Below are positions 1 to 8,662 of a DNA stretch of 64,000 nucleotides, piece after piece; positions within the stretch are counted from its first letter, which is position 1, and every line of letters starts with the position of its first letter. Where the stretch lies: positions 248,001 through 312,000 of the forward strand of contig NZ_VSZO01000005.1 of NCBI RefSeq assembly GCF_008312935.1. Direction: 5' to 3'. This DNA comes from Roseiconus lacunae (lineage in GTDB: Bacteria > Planctomycetota > Planctomycetia > Pirellulales > Pirellulaceae). A program made the translations under genes and the position numbers. The notes below the pieces were generated by a model. That model saw only the letters and a program-made list of their open reading frames with translations, was not told the origin of the DNA and searched no databases.

Positions 1-120
1 GGTCGGATCGAGACTGAATCGGGCTCGGCGGGAACTTGCGAGATTGCTTGGATTTGAAACCTCGTAACGCTCGAGAGCGTCGGGGCAACGTTCCAACAAC
101 CTACCGCATTGCGATGGCAG

Positions 121-1773
121 CTATTCAGAAACCGGACATCCGACCGTTCGATCGATCTGGGCAACGGTGCCCGCAAGACTTGCCTCGATCCTGGCCAATT
201 GGGTTTCGAACATGAGCAGCTCGCGGTAGGTTTCAATCAATGTGAAGAAGTCAGTGCGTTCTCCACGATAGTCTGCGATGGCAAGCTTTAGGGTGTCCTC
301 CGTTCGAGGAACGATTCGCTCTCGATAGATGTCCCGCTGTTCAATCAACGCGTCGGCTTGAGCCATCAAACGACGAAGCTTGCCGTAGATTTCGTCTCGG
401 GTAGCATCCAGTCGGCGTGATGTGCTCGCAGTTCGATGTCCTGCTTCACGAACACCGGCATTGATCTTCTCTCTCCAAATTGGAAGCGAGGTGCCGAATG
501 TGAAGCTCAAGTTGTCGTGCCCATTCGCAACGGGACTGATCACGTTGTGATCGTCGCTTACGAGTCCCCAATGAACGCCCACATTGAAGTCGGGGTACTG
601 TTGCAGGCAGGCAAGACGCTGCTTTTCGCGATCACGTTGGATTTCCCACGCGAGCCCGCGAAGGGAGGGATTACACTGCTCGGCCAGTGAAATGAGCGAC
701 TGAACGTCCGCGGGTGTGCCGCCAGCGTCTAGTTCTTCACTTGCCTCGGGGACTAGGTTCACCGGCTGTTGCAAAAGCGCGGCCAAGTCAGCCTGGGCAA
801 CTGCCTTTTGCTTCCGCAGGTTGACCAGCTGGTCATCGAGCCGATCATTTTCCAGCTGGGCACGAAGTACGTCTTGCTGAGACCCACCTGACTTGTAACG
901 GGCCTCGGCGACTTCGGTGAGGTCGTCTACTAGCGTCTTGGTTTCTTCGAGAATCGCGATCGCACGTGTGTTGAACCAGACTTCGTAGTAGGCCAAACGC
1001 ACCGATTCGGTGACTTCTCGTTCGATGGCCTCGACTTCCGCTTGAGCAATCTGAACTTCGCGACTGGCAATATCTGCTTTTGCTCTGAGCTTTTCCGGAA
1101 AGGGAATCTGTTGATTCAGCGACATTTGATTTCCAATGCGTCCGGCAGCCGTTTGAAGCGCCTGGTCGTGGAACGGCCAAAATGTGTTGCTGAAATTTGG
1201 ATCTGGTAGAGCTCGAGCCTGAGGAATCACGTTGGTGGCTGCGGCAACACGTTGTCGGGCTGCATGGATCCGTGGATGAGCGGCGAGTGCTTGTTGAACA
1301 AAGAACTTGACCGGTTGGCCTTGATCGCTGGAAACCGGCTCTGCAGCTACGGGCTCGATGGTGAAGTCATTTTCAGAGTCACCACCGGAAGCTTCCTCTG
1401 GTGGTGTTTGAGTCTCTTGCGAAACGAGCGTACGGAAATCAGCAGTCATCGGCTTCGAGTCCGGCGTCAATTCGATCGCTGGTGCTAGTTGAAGCCCATC
1501 CTCGTATACAACGGGAGTCACCGCGGGGGAGCGTTTGAGACTGACATCCGGATTGATGCTAGCGATCTCGGCCGAGTTGGAATCGCTTTCCAAAGTCACA
1601 CTACTCGGGTGCGTAGGTTCATTCGTTGAGATCCGGTCCGAATGAACCGACCGGGTGCCCCCAGGGGTGGCACAGCCAGAAAGCAATCCGGTCGAGGCGG
1701 GCACTAGCAGCCCCAATAGGAGCAATCGACGTCGCTGACATTTCAAAATATGCTGTTTGGACGGCCGATCCAT
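121..1773 (-). CDS. TolC/CusC-like outer-membrane efflux lipoprotein
   Basis: Predicted outer-membrane channel of a tripartite metal efflux pump. I chose the ATG at 1773 rather than an earlier in-frame start because it gives a basic N-terminus, a hydrophobic stretch and a lipobox (LLSGC, Cys34), with GGA about 10 bases upstream. About 150 low-complexity acidic/Ser/Pro residues follow before the OEP repeats, where long helices (HPRIHAARQRVAAATNVIPQ; LPIWREKINAGVREA) are typical of CusC/CzcC. The product is 550 residues, longer than the usual 420-480 because of the linker. It diverges from the gene at 1908, with a CsoR-type operator between them, and probably serves the CusB/CusA-like pump at 2853-8548. 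Family assignment is firm; the metal (Cu/Ag) is inferred from neighbours. Confidence 0.88.
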   Translation of the reverse strand: MDRPSKQHILKCQRRRLLLLGLLVPASTGLLSGCATPGGTRSVHSDRISTNEPTHPSSVTLESDSNSAEIASINPDVSLKRSPAVTPVVYEDGLQLAPAIELTPDSKPMTADFRTLVSQETQTPPEEASGGDSENDFTIEPVAAEPVSSDQGQPVKFFVQQALAAHPRIHAARQRVAAATNVIPQARALPDPNFSNTFWPFHDQALQTAAGRIGNQMSLNQQIPFPEKLRAKADIASREVQIAQAEVEAIEREVTESVRLAYYEVWFNTRAIAILEETKTLVDDLTEVAEARYKSGGSQQDVLRAQLENDRLDDQLVNLRKQKAVAQADLAALLQQPVNLVPEASEELDAGGTPADVQSLISLAEQCNPSLRGLAWEIQRDREKQRLACLQQYPDFNVGVHWGLVSDDHNVISPVANGHDNLSFTFGTSLPIWREKINAGVREAGHRTASTSRRLDATRDEIYGKLRRLMAQADALIEQRDIYRERIVPRTEDTLKLAIADYRGERTDFFTLIETYRELLMFETQLARIEASLAGTVAQIDRTVGCPVSE

Positions 1774-1872
1774 GGCAATTCCAGCTAGGCTTGTACAGAA
1801 TGCTTGTGATACAAATTGCCCAATCCGCACATTCCTCTTGAACTCGGCGGGCAAATTTCCGATACAGTTCGT

Positions 1873-1889
1873 ATACCGGATACGGGTAT
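1873..1889. promoter_or_regulatory. CsoR-type operator, copy 1
   Basis: Inverted repeat ATACC-N7-GGTAT between the divergent genes starting at 1773 (minus) and 1908 (plus). The same half-sites and spacing recur at 16162-16178 and 22696-22712, each time ahead of metal-resistance genes. The pattern resembles known copper-responsive CsoR operators, and a CsoR-like gene lies at 18228-18509. It is only 18 bases from the GTG at 1908, so binding could block either promoter. The regulatory role is inferred. Confidence 0.65.
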
Positions 1890-1907
1890 CCTTTTCGGAA
1901 CAACATC

Positions 1908-2519
1908 GTGGTCAACTCTCGCTTAATTCGCACACTCGTCAGCCTTTGCCTGATCGCGGCGATCGTCACTCAGCCGATCGCTATTAGTGCTGCGCAGACG
2001 TCTTGCACGGCGGCGAAGAGAGCGAACAGTACATCTGCAACGGATGCCCAGCATCGATGCGAGGATTGCGGCCACTGCGAAGTCTCGTCGGTTGGCGAGT
2101 TATGTGGTTGCTGTAGCGATGGTCACACTGACGCTGGCCAACCGTCTTGCTGCGGCAACAATACGACGGATGAGTCAAATCAATCCGGGCCGGATCCGAT
2201 TTTTGGTGCGCTTTCAGATCTCGTTCCTGAACCTGGATTTCCAGGAAGCGAATCGGATGGTGCAGCATGGACGGCCCGAACGGACACGCCAGCGCTAGCG
2301 CGAGTCTGCATGTGCTCGCTGCGATCGCAGCCGGGGACACCGACGTCGCCACGCGCGCCCGTCAACGAAGAAGCGGACACGCAGTCTCTTGCTTTTGGAA
2401 ATGTGCCGTCTTTCGATCACCAACGTAGTGCTGAAACGTATTTGCGTCATCGGTTTGAAGATACGCAATCGCACCTACTACTCGACTATCAATGCCACCT
2501 TTGTGTGTGGCGGCTGTAG
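1908..2519 (+). CDS. Exported Cys-rich protein of unknown function
   Basis: A 203-residue protein starting with GTG. The N-terminus is a signal peptide (hydrophobic residues about 8-28, ending AISAAQ). Residues 32-85 hold a dense Cys/His cluster (CEDCGHC, CGCC, SCC) that could bind soft metals; the remainder is Pro/Ser/Asp-rich, with two further Cys pairs (VCMCS and CHLC) near the middle and C-terminus. I do not recognise a family. Its position directly behind a CsoR-type operator and upstream of a Cu/Ag-type RND pump points to periplasmic metal binding or delivery, which is inference. The gap of about 330 bases to the pump genes holds a large inverted repeat, so co-transcription is uncertain. 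Confidence 0.6.
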   Translation: MVNSRLIRTLVSLCLIAAIVTQPIAISAAQTSCTAAKRANSTSATDAQHRCEDCGHCEVSSVGELCGCCSDGHTDAGQPSCCGNNTTDESNQSGPDPIFGALSDLVPEPGFPGSESDGAAWTARTDTPALARVCMCSLRSQPGTPTSPRAPVNEEADTQSLAFGNVPSFDHQRSAETYLRHRFEDTQSHLLLDYQCHLCVWRL

Positions 2520-2852
2520 CGAGTCTCTTTCCAACTGGCTAAACGTCCAGTTTCTTTGATTGCCGGCTGGCTGCCAATGCATGCTGCTCGTTGCGAGAGC
2601 ATGGTATTGAGGCAAGCCTAATAGACCGGCCACAGCAATTTCTCCGTCCAAACTCTCGCGCGCCCAAGCTGATTCATTGCGAACCAGTTCTACGCAGCGT
2701 GGTGAATAAGCAACGGCATTGTCGTAGCGAAAAAGGGGTCAGACCCTAATAGTGCAAAGCACCCGAAGGGCCGTCCCGGCTATTGGGGTCTGCCCCCTTT
2801 TTCGATCGATTGAAAAGCATGAACGGAATCAGCATTTTGGTGAATAGAAGTT
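2520..2852. other. Intergenic region upstream of the RND pump genes
   Basis: No supported gene. It contains the 73-bp inverted-repeat element at 2730-2802 and a moderately AT-rich stretch before the adaptor start. No ATACC-N7-GGTAT site is visible here. Confidence 0.6.
2730..2802. repeat. Long imperfect palindrome (REP/MITE-like)
   Basis: Two 23-base arms (2730-2752 and 2780-2802) are reverse complements at 21 of 23 positions, separated by a 27-base GC-rich loop. The outer ends are A5 and T5 and the arms contain GGGGTCAGACCC-like sequence, a layout seen in REP-type or miniature mobile palindromes. It could also end transcription in both directions, since a G/C stem runs into T5 on either strand. 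No second copy was found in the window. Confidence 0.7.
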
Positions 2853-5015
2853 ATGACCAAACAAAACAACGCAAAGCCTGACGTTCCAAGCGGTGAACCG
2901 GAAGAACGGGAAACGACGACTAGTGGCACTACGACCGCAAATGCTCAACAAACCGACTCGGTAGCAAAAAAGCATTCGAGTAGCGCCGCGGCAGTCACAA
3001 CGGAACCAAAGGATGACCAGGCTACTGGTACGGCGAAATCCGCAGTCGTCGACGCCACTGGTAGTAAATGGTTGATTCGTACTGCCGTTCAATCCTTCGC
3101 CGTTGTCGCGGTCGTTGGTGCCTGCTTCTTTCTCATGGGGCTTGCCCAGAGAACAGGTTGGCTGACGGCTGGAGGCGGAAGTAACGCCGAGTCGGCTACC
3201 GCGTCCGAAGGTTCATCTGACACGCGGTACATCTGCCCGATGATGTGCACACCGCCATCCACGGAACCAGGCCGTTGTCCGGTCTGCGCCATGGAGTTGG
3301 TTGAGGCGACGGGCGATTCCGGAGGAGATGGAAAATCGGTCTCCATTGAGCCTGCTGCCCGACGACTCGTTGGTATCCAAACCGGCATGTCCAAGATGGG
3401 CGAACTGAATCGCACAATTCGCACGATTGGGACGATCCAATTTGATGAAAGCCGCCTGTCGACGATCTCCGCGTACATCGACGGACGCTTGGAAAAGATG
3501 TTCGCCAACTACGTCGGCGTGAAGGTCAATCAAGGTGACGACTTAGCGCTTATCTATAGCCCTCAACTATTTACAGCCCAGACCGAGTTCATCACTAGCT
3601 TGGAACGTAAAGGCAAAGTCGGCAGGTTCCAAATCGACAATGGCGATCTTTCTCAAGTCGCTCGAGATAACCTTTCGGAACTTGGCATGACGGACCAGCA
3701 GATTGAAGATCTGATCGAAAGTGGAAAGCCTGAATCAAGAATTCGCATCAAGTCTCCACAAAGCGGAACCGTAATTGAGAAAGCGGCTGTCGAGGGGGAC
3801 TATGTGAAGACGGGACAGAAGATCTTCCGGGTTGCTGACCTGAGCACCGTTTGGTTGATGCTGGACCTTTTCCCGGACGATGCGGCAGCGATTCGGTTCG
3901 GTCAGCAAATCGAAGCCGAAATCGAATCCAAGCCAGGCGAAGTCTTTACTGGTCGTGTGGCCTTCATCGATCCAACCGTCAACCCAAAGACTCGTACGGT
4001 TCAGGTTCGCGTCGAGATCCTCAACTTCGACGGCCAACTGCGTCCGGGCGACTATGCGACCGCGACGGTCACCGTGCCCGCTGTTCCGGCAGCGCGAGTT
4101 TACGATCCGGCCCTAGCGGGCAAGTTAATTAGCCCGATGCATCCACAGGTAATCCGCGATGCACCCGGCGATTGCCCGCTCTGTGGGATGCCGTTGGTTC
4201 CGACTTCAGAACTCGGCTACTCCGATGAACCTCTCCCTGAGCAGCGTGTGGTAACGGTGCCGAGAGACGCAGTCCTGATGGCTGGGCAGCACTCGGTGAT
4301 CTATGTCGAAACCGAGCCGGGGCGTTTTGAGATTCGACGAGTCACGGTCGGCCCGATGAGCAAGCAAGAGGCTGTGATTGTCGAAGGGCTTAGCGCCGGA
4401 GAAACCGTTGCAACGGGAGGAAACTTCTTGATCGATTCACAGATGCAACTTGCCGGCAATCCATCGCTCTTGGACCCAAGCAAGGCAACCGAGTTTCCCC
4501 CGGGGCCATTGGAGCTACCGAATACGAGCCCGCAGCTCTTGGCAGGTGCTGTCGGTGATGCCTTTGACGCAACCTACGCTGCATACTTCGACATTCAATG
4601 CGCGATGGCGGCAGACCAAACACCACCACCCGTTGCATTGAATCACATGATCAGCGGATTGCAGGAACTTGAAATGTCCGCCGAGGTACCCGATGAGGCG
4701 CAGCGACGTTTTGCGGCGGCGCGTCGAGCCGCATCTCGCATGGATGGTTCCTTGGAGACCGCTCGCGAATCGTACCGAACCGTCAGCCGAGCGCTATTGC
4801 TCGCGGCGACTGTTGCTAGAGGTCCGAAAACGGCAGAGAAGCTCGTACATCTCTATTGCCCAATGGTTCCTGGCGGCGGCGGAGACTGGATGCAGCCTGA
4901 GGGCGAACTTGCCAATCCCTACTGGGGCAGCGAGATGCTGCGATGTGGTGAAGAAGTTCGCAACCTGTCGGTTGCTGACGCGGAAGTTCCAAGCATCTCG
5001 AATCGGATCGAATAA
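2853..5015 (+). CDS. CusB-like RND periplasmic adaptor with metal-binding domains
   Basis: Membrane-fusion protein linking an RND pump to its outer-membrane channel. Residues 1-75 are a low-complexity Thr/Ala/Glu-rich cytoplasmic tail, followed by one membrane anchor (about 80-98). A heavy-metal-binding zinc-ribbon-like motif (YICPMMC...CPVCAMEL) lies near 127-151, and a second (SPMHP...CPLCGMPL) near 425-447 inside the adaptor body. The lipoyl and beta-barrel parts lie between (SPQSGTVIEKAAVEGDYVKT; LRPGDYATATV). The C-terminal 170 residues resemble the DUF3347-type extension and carry LYCPMVPGGGGDW. At 720 residues it is much longer than E. coli CusB (about 400). The pump gene follows 11 bases downstream, so this is one operon. 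Confidence 0.92.
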   Translation: MTKQNNAKPDVPSGEPEERETTTSGTTTANAQQTDSVAKKHSSSAAAVTTEPKDDQATGTAKSAVVDATGSKWLIRTAVQSFAVVAVVGACFFLMGLAQRTGWLTAGGGSNAESATASEGSSDTRYICPMMCTPPSTEPGRCPVCAMELVEATGDSGGDGKSVSIEPAARRLVGIQTGMSKMGELNRTIRTIGTIQFDESRLSTISAYIDGRLEKMFANYVGVKVNQGDDLALIYSPQLFTAQTEFITSLERKGKVGRFQIDNGDLSQVARDNLSELGMTDQQIEDLIESGKPESRIRIKSPQSGTVIEKAAVEGDYVKTGQKIFRVADLSTVWLMLDLFPDDAAAIRFGQQIEAEIESKPGEVFTGRVAFIDPTVNPKTRTVQVRVEILNFDGQLRPGDYATATVTVPAVPAARVYDPALAGKLISPMHPQVIRDAPGDCPLCGMPLVPTSELGYSDEPLPEQRVVTVPRDAVLMAGQHSVIYVETEPGRFEIRRVTVGPMSKQEAVIVEGLSAGETVATGGNFLIDSQMQLAGNPSLLDPSKATEFPPGPLELPNTSPQLLAGAVGDAFDATYAAYFDIQCAMAADQTPPPVALNHMISGLQELEMSAEVPDEAQRRFAAARRAASRMDGSLETARESYRTVSRALLLAATVARGPKTAEKLVHLYCPMVPGGGGDWMQPEGELANPYWGSEMLRCGEEVRNLSVADAEVPSISNRIE

Positions 5016-5026
5016 GGAGAAAGACA

Positions 5027-8000
5027 ATGTTGAGCCTTCTTATTCGTTTCTGCACAAAGGAACCTTGGCTAGTTGTGCTGCTGACCGTGGGCGTGAGTGT
5101 TGCCGGCTGGTTCAGTTTCAAGTCGGTTCCGATCGACGCCATTCCCAATGTTGGCGAAAACCAAGTCATTGTCCTGACACCGTGGCCCGGCCGTTCGCCA
5201 AAAGACATCGAGGATCAAGTTACCTACCCATTGAGTGTGTCCCTTCTGGCTGTTCCCGGTGCCGAATCGGTACGTGGGAAAAGCATGTTTGGCTACAGCT
5301 TTGTTCAGGTCACGTTCAAAGACGAAATCGATTTCTATTGGGCACGAAGTCGCGTGTCTGAGCAGTTGGGAACCGCCGCATCACAATTGCCCGACGGCGT
5401 CGTTCCACAGCTCGGCCCCGATGCCACGGGACTTGGGCAGATCTATTACTACACGCTTCAACCACCGAAAGATGGCATGACGCTGGCGGAACTTCGCAGC
5501 CTTCAAGACTTCGTCGTGAAGTACGAATTGCAGGCTGTCGAAGGCGTCAGTGAGGTAGCTTCCATTGGTGGATATGTTCGCCAGTATCAAGTCGAAGTCG
5601 ATCCGGACAAACTGAGATTCCATGCGGTAACGCTCGATCAATTGGCAATGGCGATTAAGGGTTCCAACCTAGACGTGGGAGCTAAGACAGTCGAAACCAC
5701 CGGCATGGAATTCATCGTTCGCAGCAAGGGCTTTCTTGGCTCAGACGGCGGAGTGGAAAAGGCCGTCGAGGACATCGAGGAAACGGTCATCTTGCAGCGA
5801 GATGGAGTTCCCGTGCATGTGAGGGATGTGGCTTCGGTTCAGCTTGGACCTGACTTTCGACGAGGCGCACTGGACTACAACGGTGCCGAAGCAGTTGGCG
5901 GTGTCGTCGTGATGCGATACGGCGAAAACCCTCGAGTCGTAATCGATCGAGTCAAGGAAAAGATCGCTGCGATTACGCCTTCACTTGGCGGAGTGACGAT
6001 CAACGGCGTGTATGACCGAAGTGGCTTGATCGACGAAACGATGGCAACGCTGACGCACGCATTGCGTGACGAGATTATCATCACGGCGATCATCATCTTG
6101 CTGTTTCTATTGCATATTCGCAGCAGTTTCGTGGTCGCGATTTGCTTGCCGGCCGCCGTGCTGATGTCTTTCATCGCCATGCGATTCGTAGGCGTCGACG
6201 CGAACATCATGTCGCTTGCTGGAATCGCAATTGCGATCGGTACGATGGTCGACATGGGGATCATCGTCAGCGAGAACATCTACCAGCATCTTTCAGACTG
6301 GGAAAAGGACGGTTTGGGATCGCGGCTCAAGACGAAGCAGAGCCGTACTGAAGTGGTTTACACGGCAGCGATCGAAGTTGCGCCGGCCGTCGTCACCGCC
6401 GTTGCGACGACCATCGTCAGCTTCTTGCCGGTGTTCTTCTTGACCGGTCGAGATTACAAGCTGTTTTCACCGCTGGCGTATACGAAGACTTTCGCCATCG
6501 CCGCAGCGATGGTCACCGCTGTCACGATTGTTCCGGCCCTTTGCCGATTGATGTTGAAGAGCGCTCGCGGCAGTCGGTTGACAGCATCCCTTTCTGCCGT
6601 GGCATTGGCGACTCTCCTGGCCGCACTGTCCCAATTCATGTGGGCACCGCGTTTGGCAGAGTACTTCTCGCTTCCCTCATGGGCGATCACGCTGGCCGCA
6701 GCGGCAATTGGACTAGTCGCCGGTTGGCAATTGATGCGTGAACGGATCAAACCAATCGAAGAGATTCCGTCGAGCCGTTTCGTCCGTTGGATCTATGCGG
6801 CGCGGCTTCGACATGCACTCAACCATAAATCATTCGCGCTCTCGTTCCCAGCGTTGTTGCTGGTTATCGGACTCGGTGCCTGGGTCGGTTTGCCAACGGT
6901 GCTAAAGCCTGTCGAGCGATTCGCAGCTCTGTTCGGTGCAGACCTGAATGATTTTCCCGGGTACGTCGATGCCAAACACACTTTCACCGGTTTGCAAAGT
7001 GATGATTGGATCGCACTCGATGAAGGCAGCTGGTTCTACATGCCGACGTTGTATCCAGCAGCTAGTTTTTCGCAGGCCATGCAGGTGCTGCAAACACAGG
7101 ATGTGCTGATCGGACAAATCCCCGAAGTCAAGGATGTGCTCGGCAAGATCGGGCGAGTCGAGTCTGCTTTGGATCCAGCCCCTGCGGCGATGGTCGAAAC
7201 CTATGTCATGCTGAAACCACAGAGCGAGTGGCGACCAGGAATCACCGCCCGCGATGTTTGGGACGAGATCAATCGGGTCGCAACGCTGCCGGGTGTGACA
7301 CCTGCATCGGCGCTCCAACCGATCGAAGGCCGCGTGGTCATGTTGCAATCGGGCATCAAGGCACCGATGGCGATTCGTGTGTATGGCAACGAACTGAATG
7401 AACTGTCGACGGCAGCAATGGATGTCGCCAGCGAACTGAAGAAGTCGCCGTACATCAATGCAGGCACCGTCAATCCCGACATTGTTCTCGGCAAGCCGTA
7501 CGTCGAGTTCACCGTAGATAGGAAGGCTGCGTCTCGCTATGGGATGAGCGCTGCGATGGTGAACCAGGTGATCGAGACTGCCCTCGGTGGGATGAATCTT
7601 ATTAAGACAGTGGAAGGACGCGAACGCTATCCGGTGCGTCTCCGTTACCACCGGGATCTGCGAGAACAAATCGATGGTCTGAAACGTCTGCCCGTCGTCA
7701 CGCACAGTGGAGCGGTCGTGCCTCTTGAGAAACTCGCAACGCTCGAGACGACGTGGGGCCCTGGCGCCATCAACAGTGAGAACGGCCGACTTGTCGCTCA
7801 CGTCTCGTTCATGACGAACGGCTCGGCGGGTGATCTCGAGTCGGTCGAAGCGATTGAAGAACAGCTGCGAGTTGCCCAGTCGCTGGCCCCCAGCAATCCT
7901 GATCGCTTGGATTTGCCGGCGGGGTATTCACTCGAAGCAGTCGGCAGTTTCCGAAATCAGATCGAGGCGAACCGCCGACTGATGTGGATCATTCCAGTCG

Positions 8001-8548
8001 TCATTTTGATCAATCTATTGCTGATCTATTTCGAGTTTCGCAACCTTCCCATTTCGCTCGCAGTCTTCACTGGAATTCCCGTTGCCTTTGCTGGTGGGAT
8101 GGTTGCGGTCGGCTGGATGGAAGTGGAGTTGAACACCGCGGTTTGGGTCGGCTTCATCGCGTTGTTTGGACTCGCCGTGGACGATGGGGTCGTGATGGCA
8201 ACGTACATCCACCAGCGGCTCAGTCGAACAAAGATCAATTCGGTGCAGGATATACGCGACACGATCTACGAGGCGGGGCTTAAGCGAATTCGACCCTGCA
8301 TGATGACGACAGTCACAACATTGGCAGCATTGGTCCCCGTGCTACTTGCTTCTGGACGTGGTGCCGATGTGGCTCGAGCCATGGCTCTTCCGGTATTCGG
8401 TGGAATGCTCGCCGAGCCGTTTACGTCTTTCATCGTGCCAACGCTCTATGCCGCTTACTTGGAGACCAAATTGCGGTTTGGCTTCAAGGACGAACTCTGG
8501 ACTGAAGAGCAATCTGATGAACAGGAGGAGTTTCCAATCGCTGCATAA
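5027..8548 (+). CDS. cusA: CusA/CzcA-type heavy-metal RND efflux pump
   Basis: Inner-membrane proton-driven pump of the heavy-metal RND family, 1173 residues against about 1050 for CusA. The N-terminal membrane helix is followed by the usual periplasmic start (VPIDAIPNVGENQVIV). The TM4 proton-relay region reads GTMVDMGIIVSENIYQ, matching the conserved Asp and Glu of the HME group. The second half has the paired helix cluster ending FGLAVDDGVVMATYIHQRL. About 100 extra residues with additional hydrophobic segments lie around 505-620, between the two halves. A clear AAGGAG site precedes the ATG. Copper/silver specificity is inferred from the adaptor motifs and the neighbouring copper genes; Zn/Co/Cd cannot be excluded. 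Confidence 0.94.
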   Translation: MLSLLIRFCTKEPWLVVLLTVGVSVAGWFSFKSVPIDAIPNVGENQVIVLTPWPGRSPKDIEDQVTYPLSVSLLAVPGAESVRGKSMFGYSFVQVTFKDEIDFYWARSRVSEQLGTAASQLPDGVVPQLGPDATGLGQIYYYTLQPPKDGMTLAELRSLQDFVVKYELQAVEGVSEVASIGGYVRQYQVEVDPDKLRFHAVTLDQLAMAIKGSNLDVGAKTVETTGMEFIVRSKGFLGSDGGVEKAVEDIEETVILQRDGVPVHVRDVASVQLGPDFRRGALDYNGAEAVGGVVVMRYGENPRVVIDRVKEKIAAITPSLGGVTINGVYDRSGLIDETMATLTHALRDEIIITAIIILLFLLHIRSSFVVAICLPAAVLMSFIAMRFVGVDANIMSLAGIAIAIGTMVDMGIIVSENIYQHLSDWEKDGLGSRLKTKQSRTEVVYTAAIEVAPAVVTAVATTIVSFLPVFFLTGRDYKLFSPLAYTKTFAIAAAMVTAVTIVPALCRLMLKSARGSRLTASLSAVALATLLAALSQFMWAPRLAEYFSLPSWAITLAAAAIGLVAGWQLMRERIKPIEEIPSSRFVRWIYAARLRHALNHKSFALSFPALLLVIGLGAWVGLPTVLKPVERFAALFGADLNDFPGYVDAKHTFTGLQSDDWIALDEGSWFYMPTLYPAASFSQAMQVLQTQDVLIGQIPEVKDVLGKIGRVESALDPAPAAMVETYVMLKPQSEWRPGITARDVWDEINRVATLPGVTPASALQPIEGRVVMLQSGIKAPMAIRVYGNELNELSTAAMDVASELKKSPYINAGTVNPDIVLGKPYVEFTVDRKAASRYGMSAAMVNQVIETALGGMNLIKTVEGRERYPVRLRYHRDLREQIDGLKRLPVVTHSGAVVPLEKLATLETTWGPGAINSENGRLVAHVSFMTNGSAGDLESVEAIEEQLRVAQSLAPSNPDRLDLPAGYSLEAVGSFRNQIEANRRLMWIIPVVILINLLLIYFEFRNLPISLAVFTGIPVAFAGGMVAVGWMEVELNTAVWVGFIALFGLAVDDGVVMATYIHQRLSRTKINSVQDIRDTIYEAGLKRIRPCMMTTVTTLAALVPVLLASGRGADVARAMALPVFGGMLAEPFTSFIVPTLYAAYLETKLRFGFKDELWTEEQSDEQEEFPIAA

Positions 8549-8662
8549 AAACAATTTTGAAACTTCGTGAAGAACGAGGTTTCTCAGGCATCAAACCAAC
8601 TAACTAAACCGATTCACGGCGGGCCAGATGGAATGCCCGCTTCGTTTCACGAAGGAGAAGAA

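Noticed and set aside
1-120. Possible tRNA-like T-arm (GGTTTCAAATCC) on the minus strand
   Set aside because: No acceptor stem, anticodon arm or CCA could be fitted around it. The small dyad ACGCTC-GA-GAGCGT nearby is too short to call a terminator with confidence.
6902-7801. 299-codon minus-strand frame inside the RND pump
   Set aside because: Antisense shadow of the pump gene, with no start signal or known motif.
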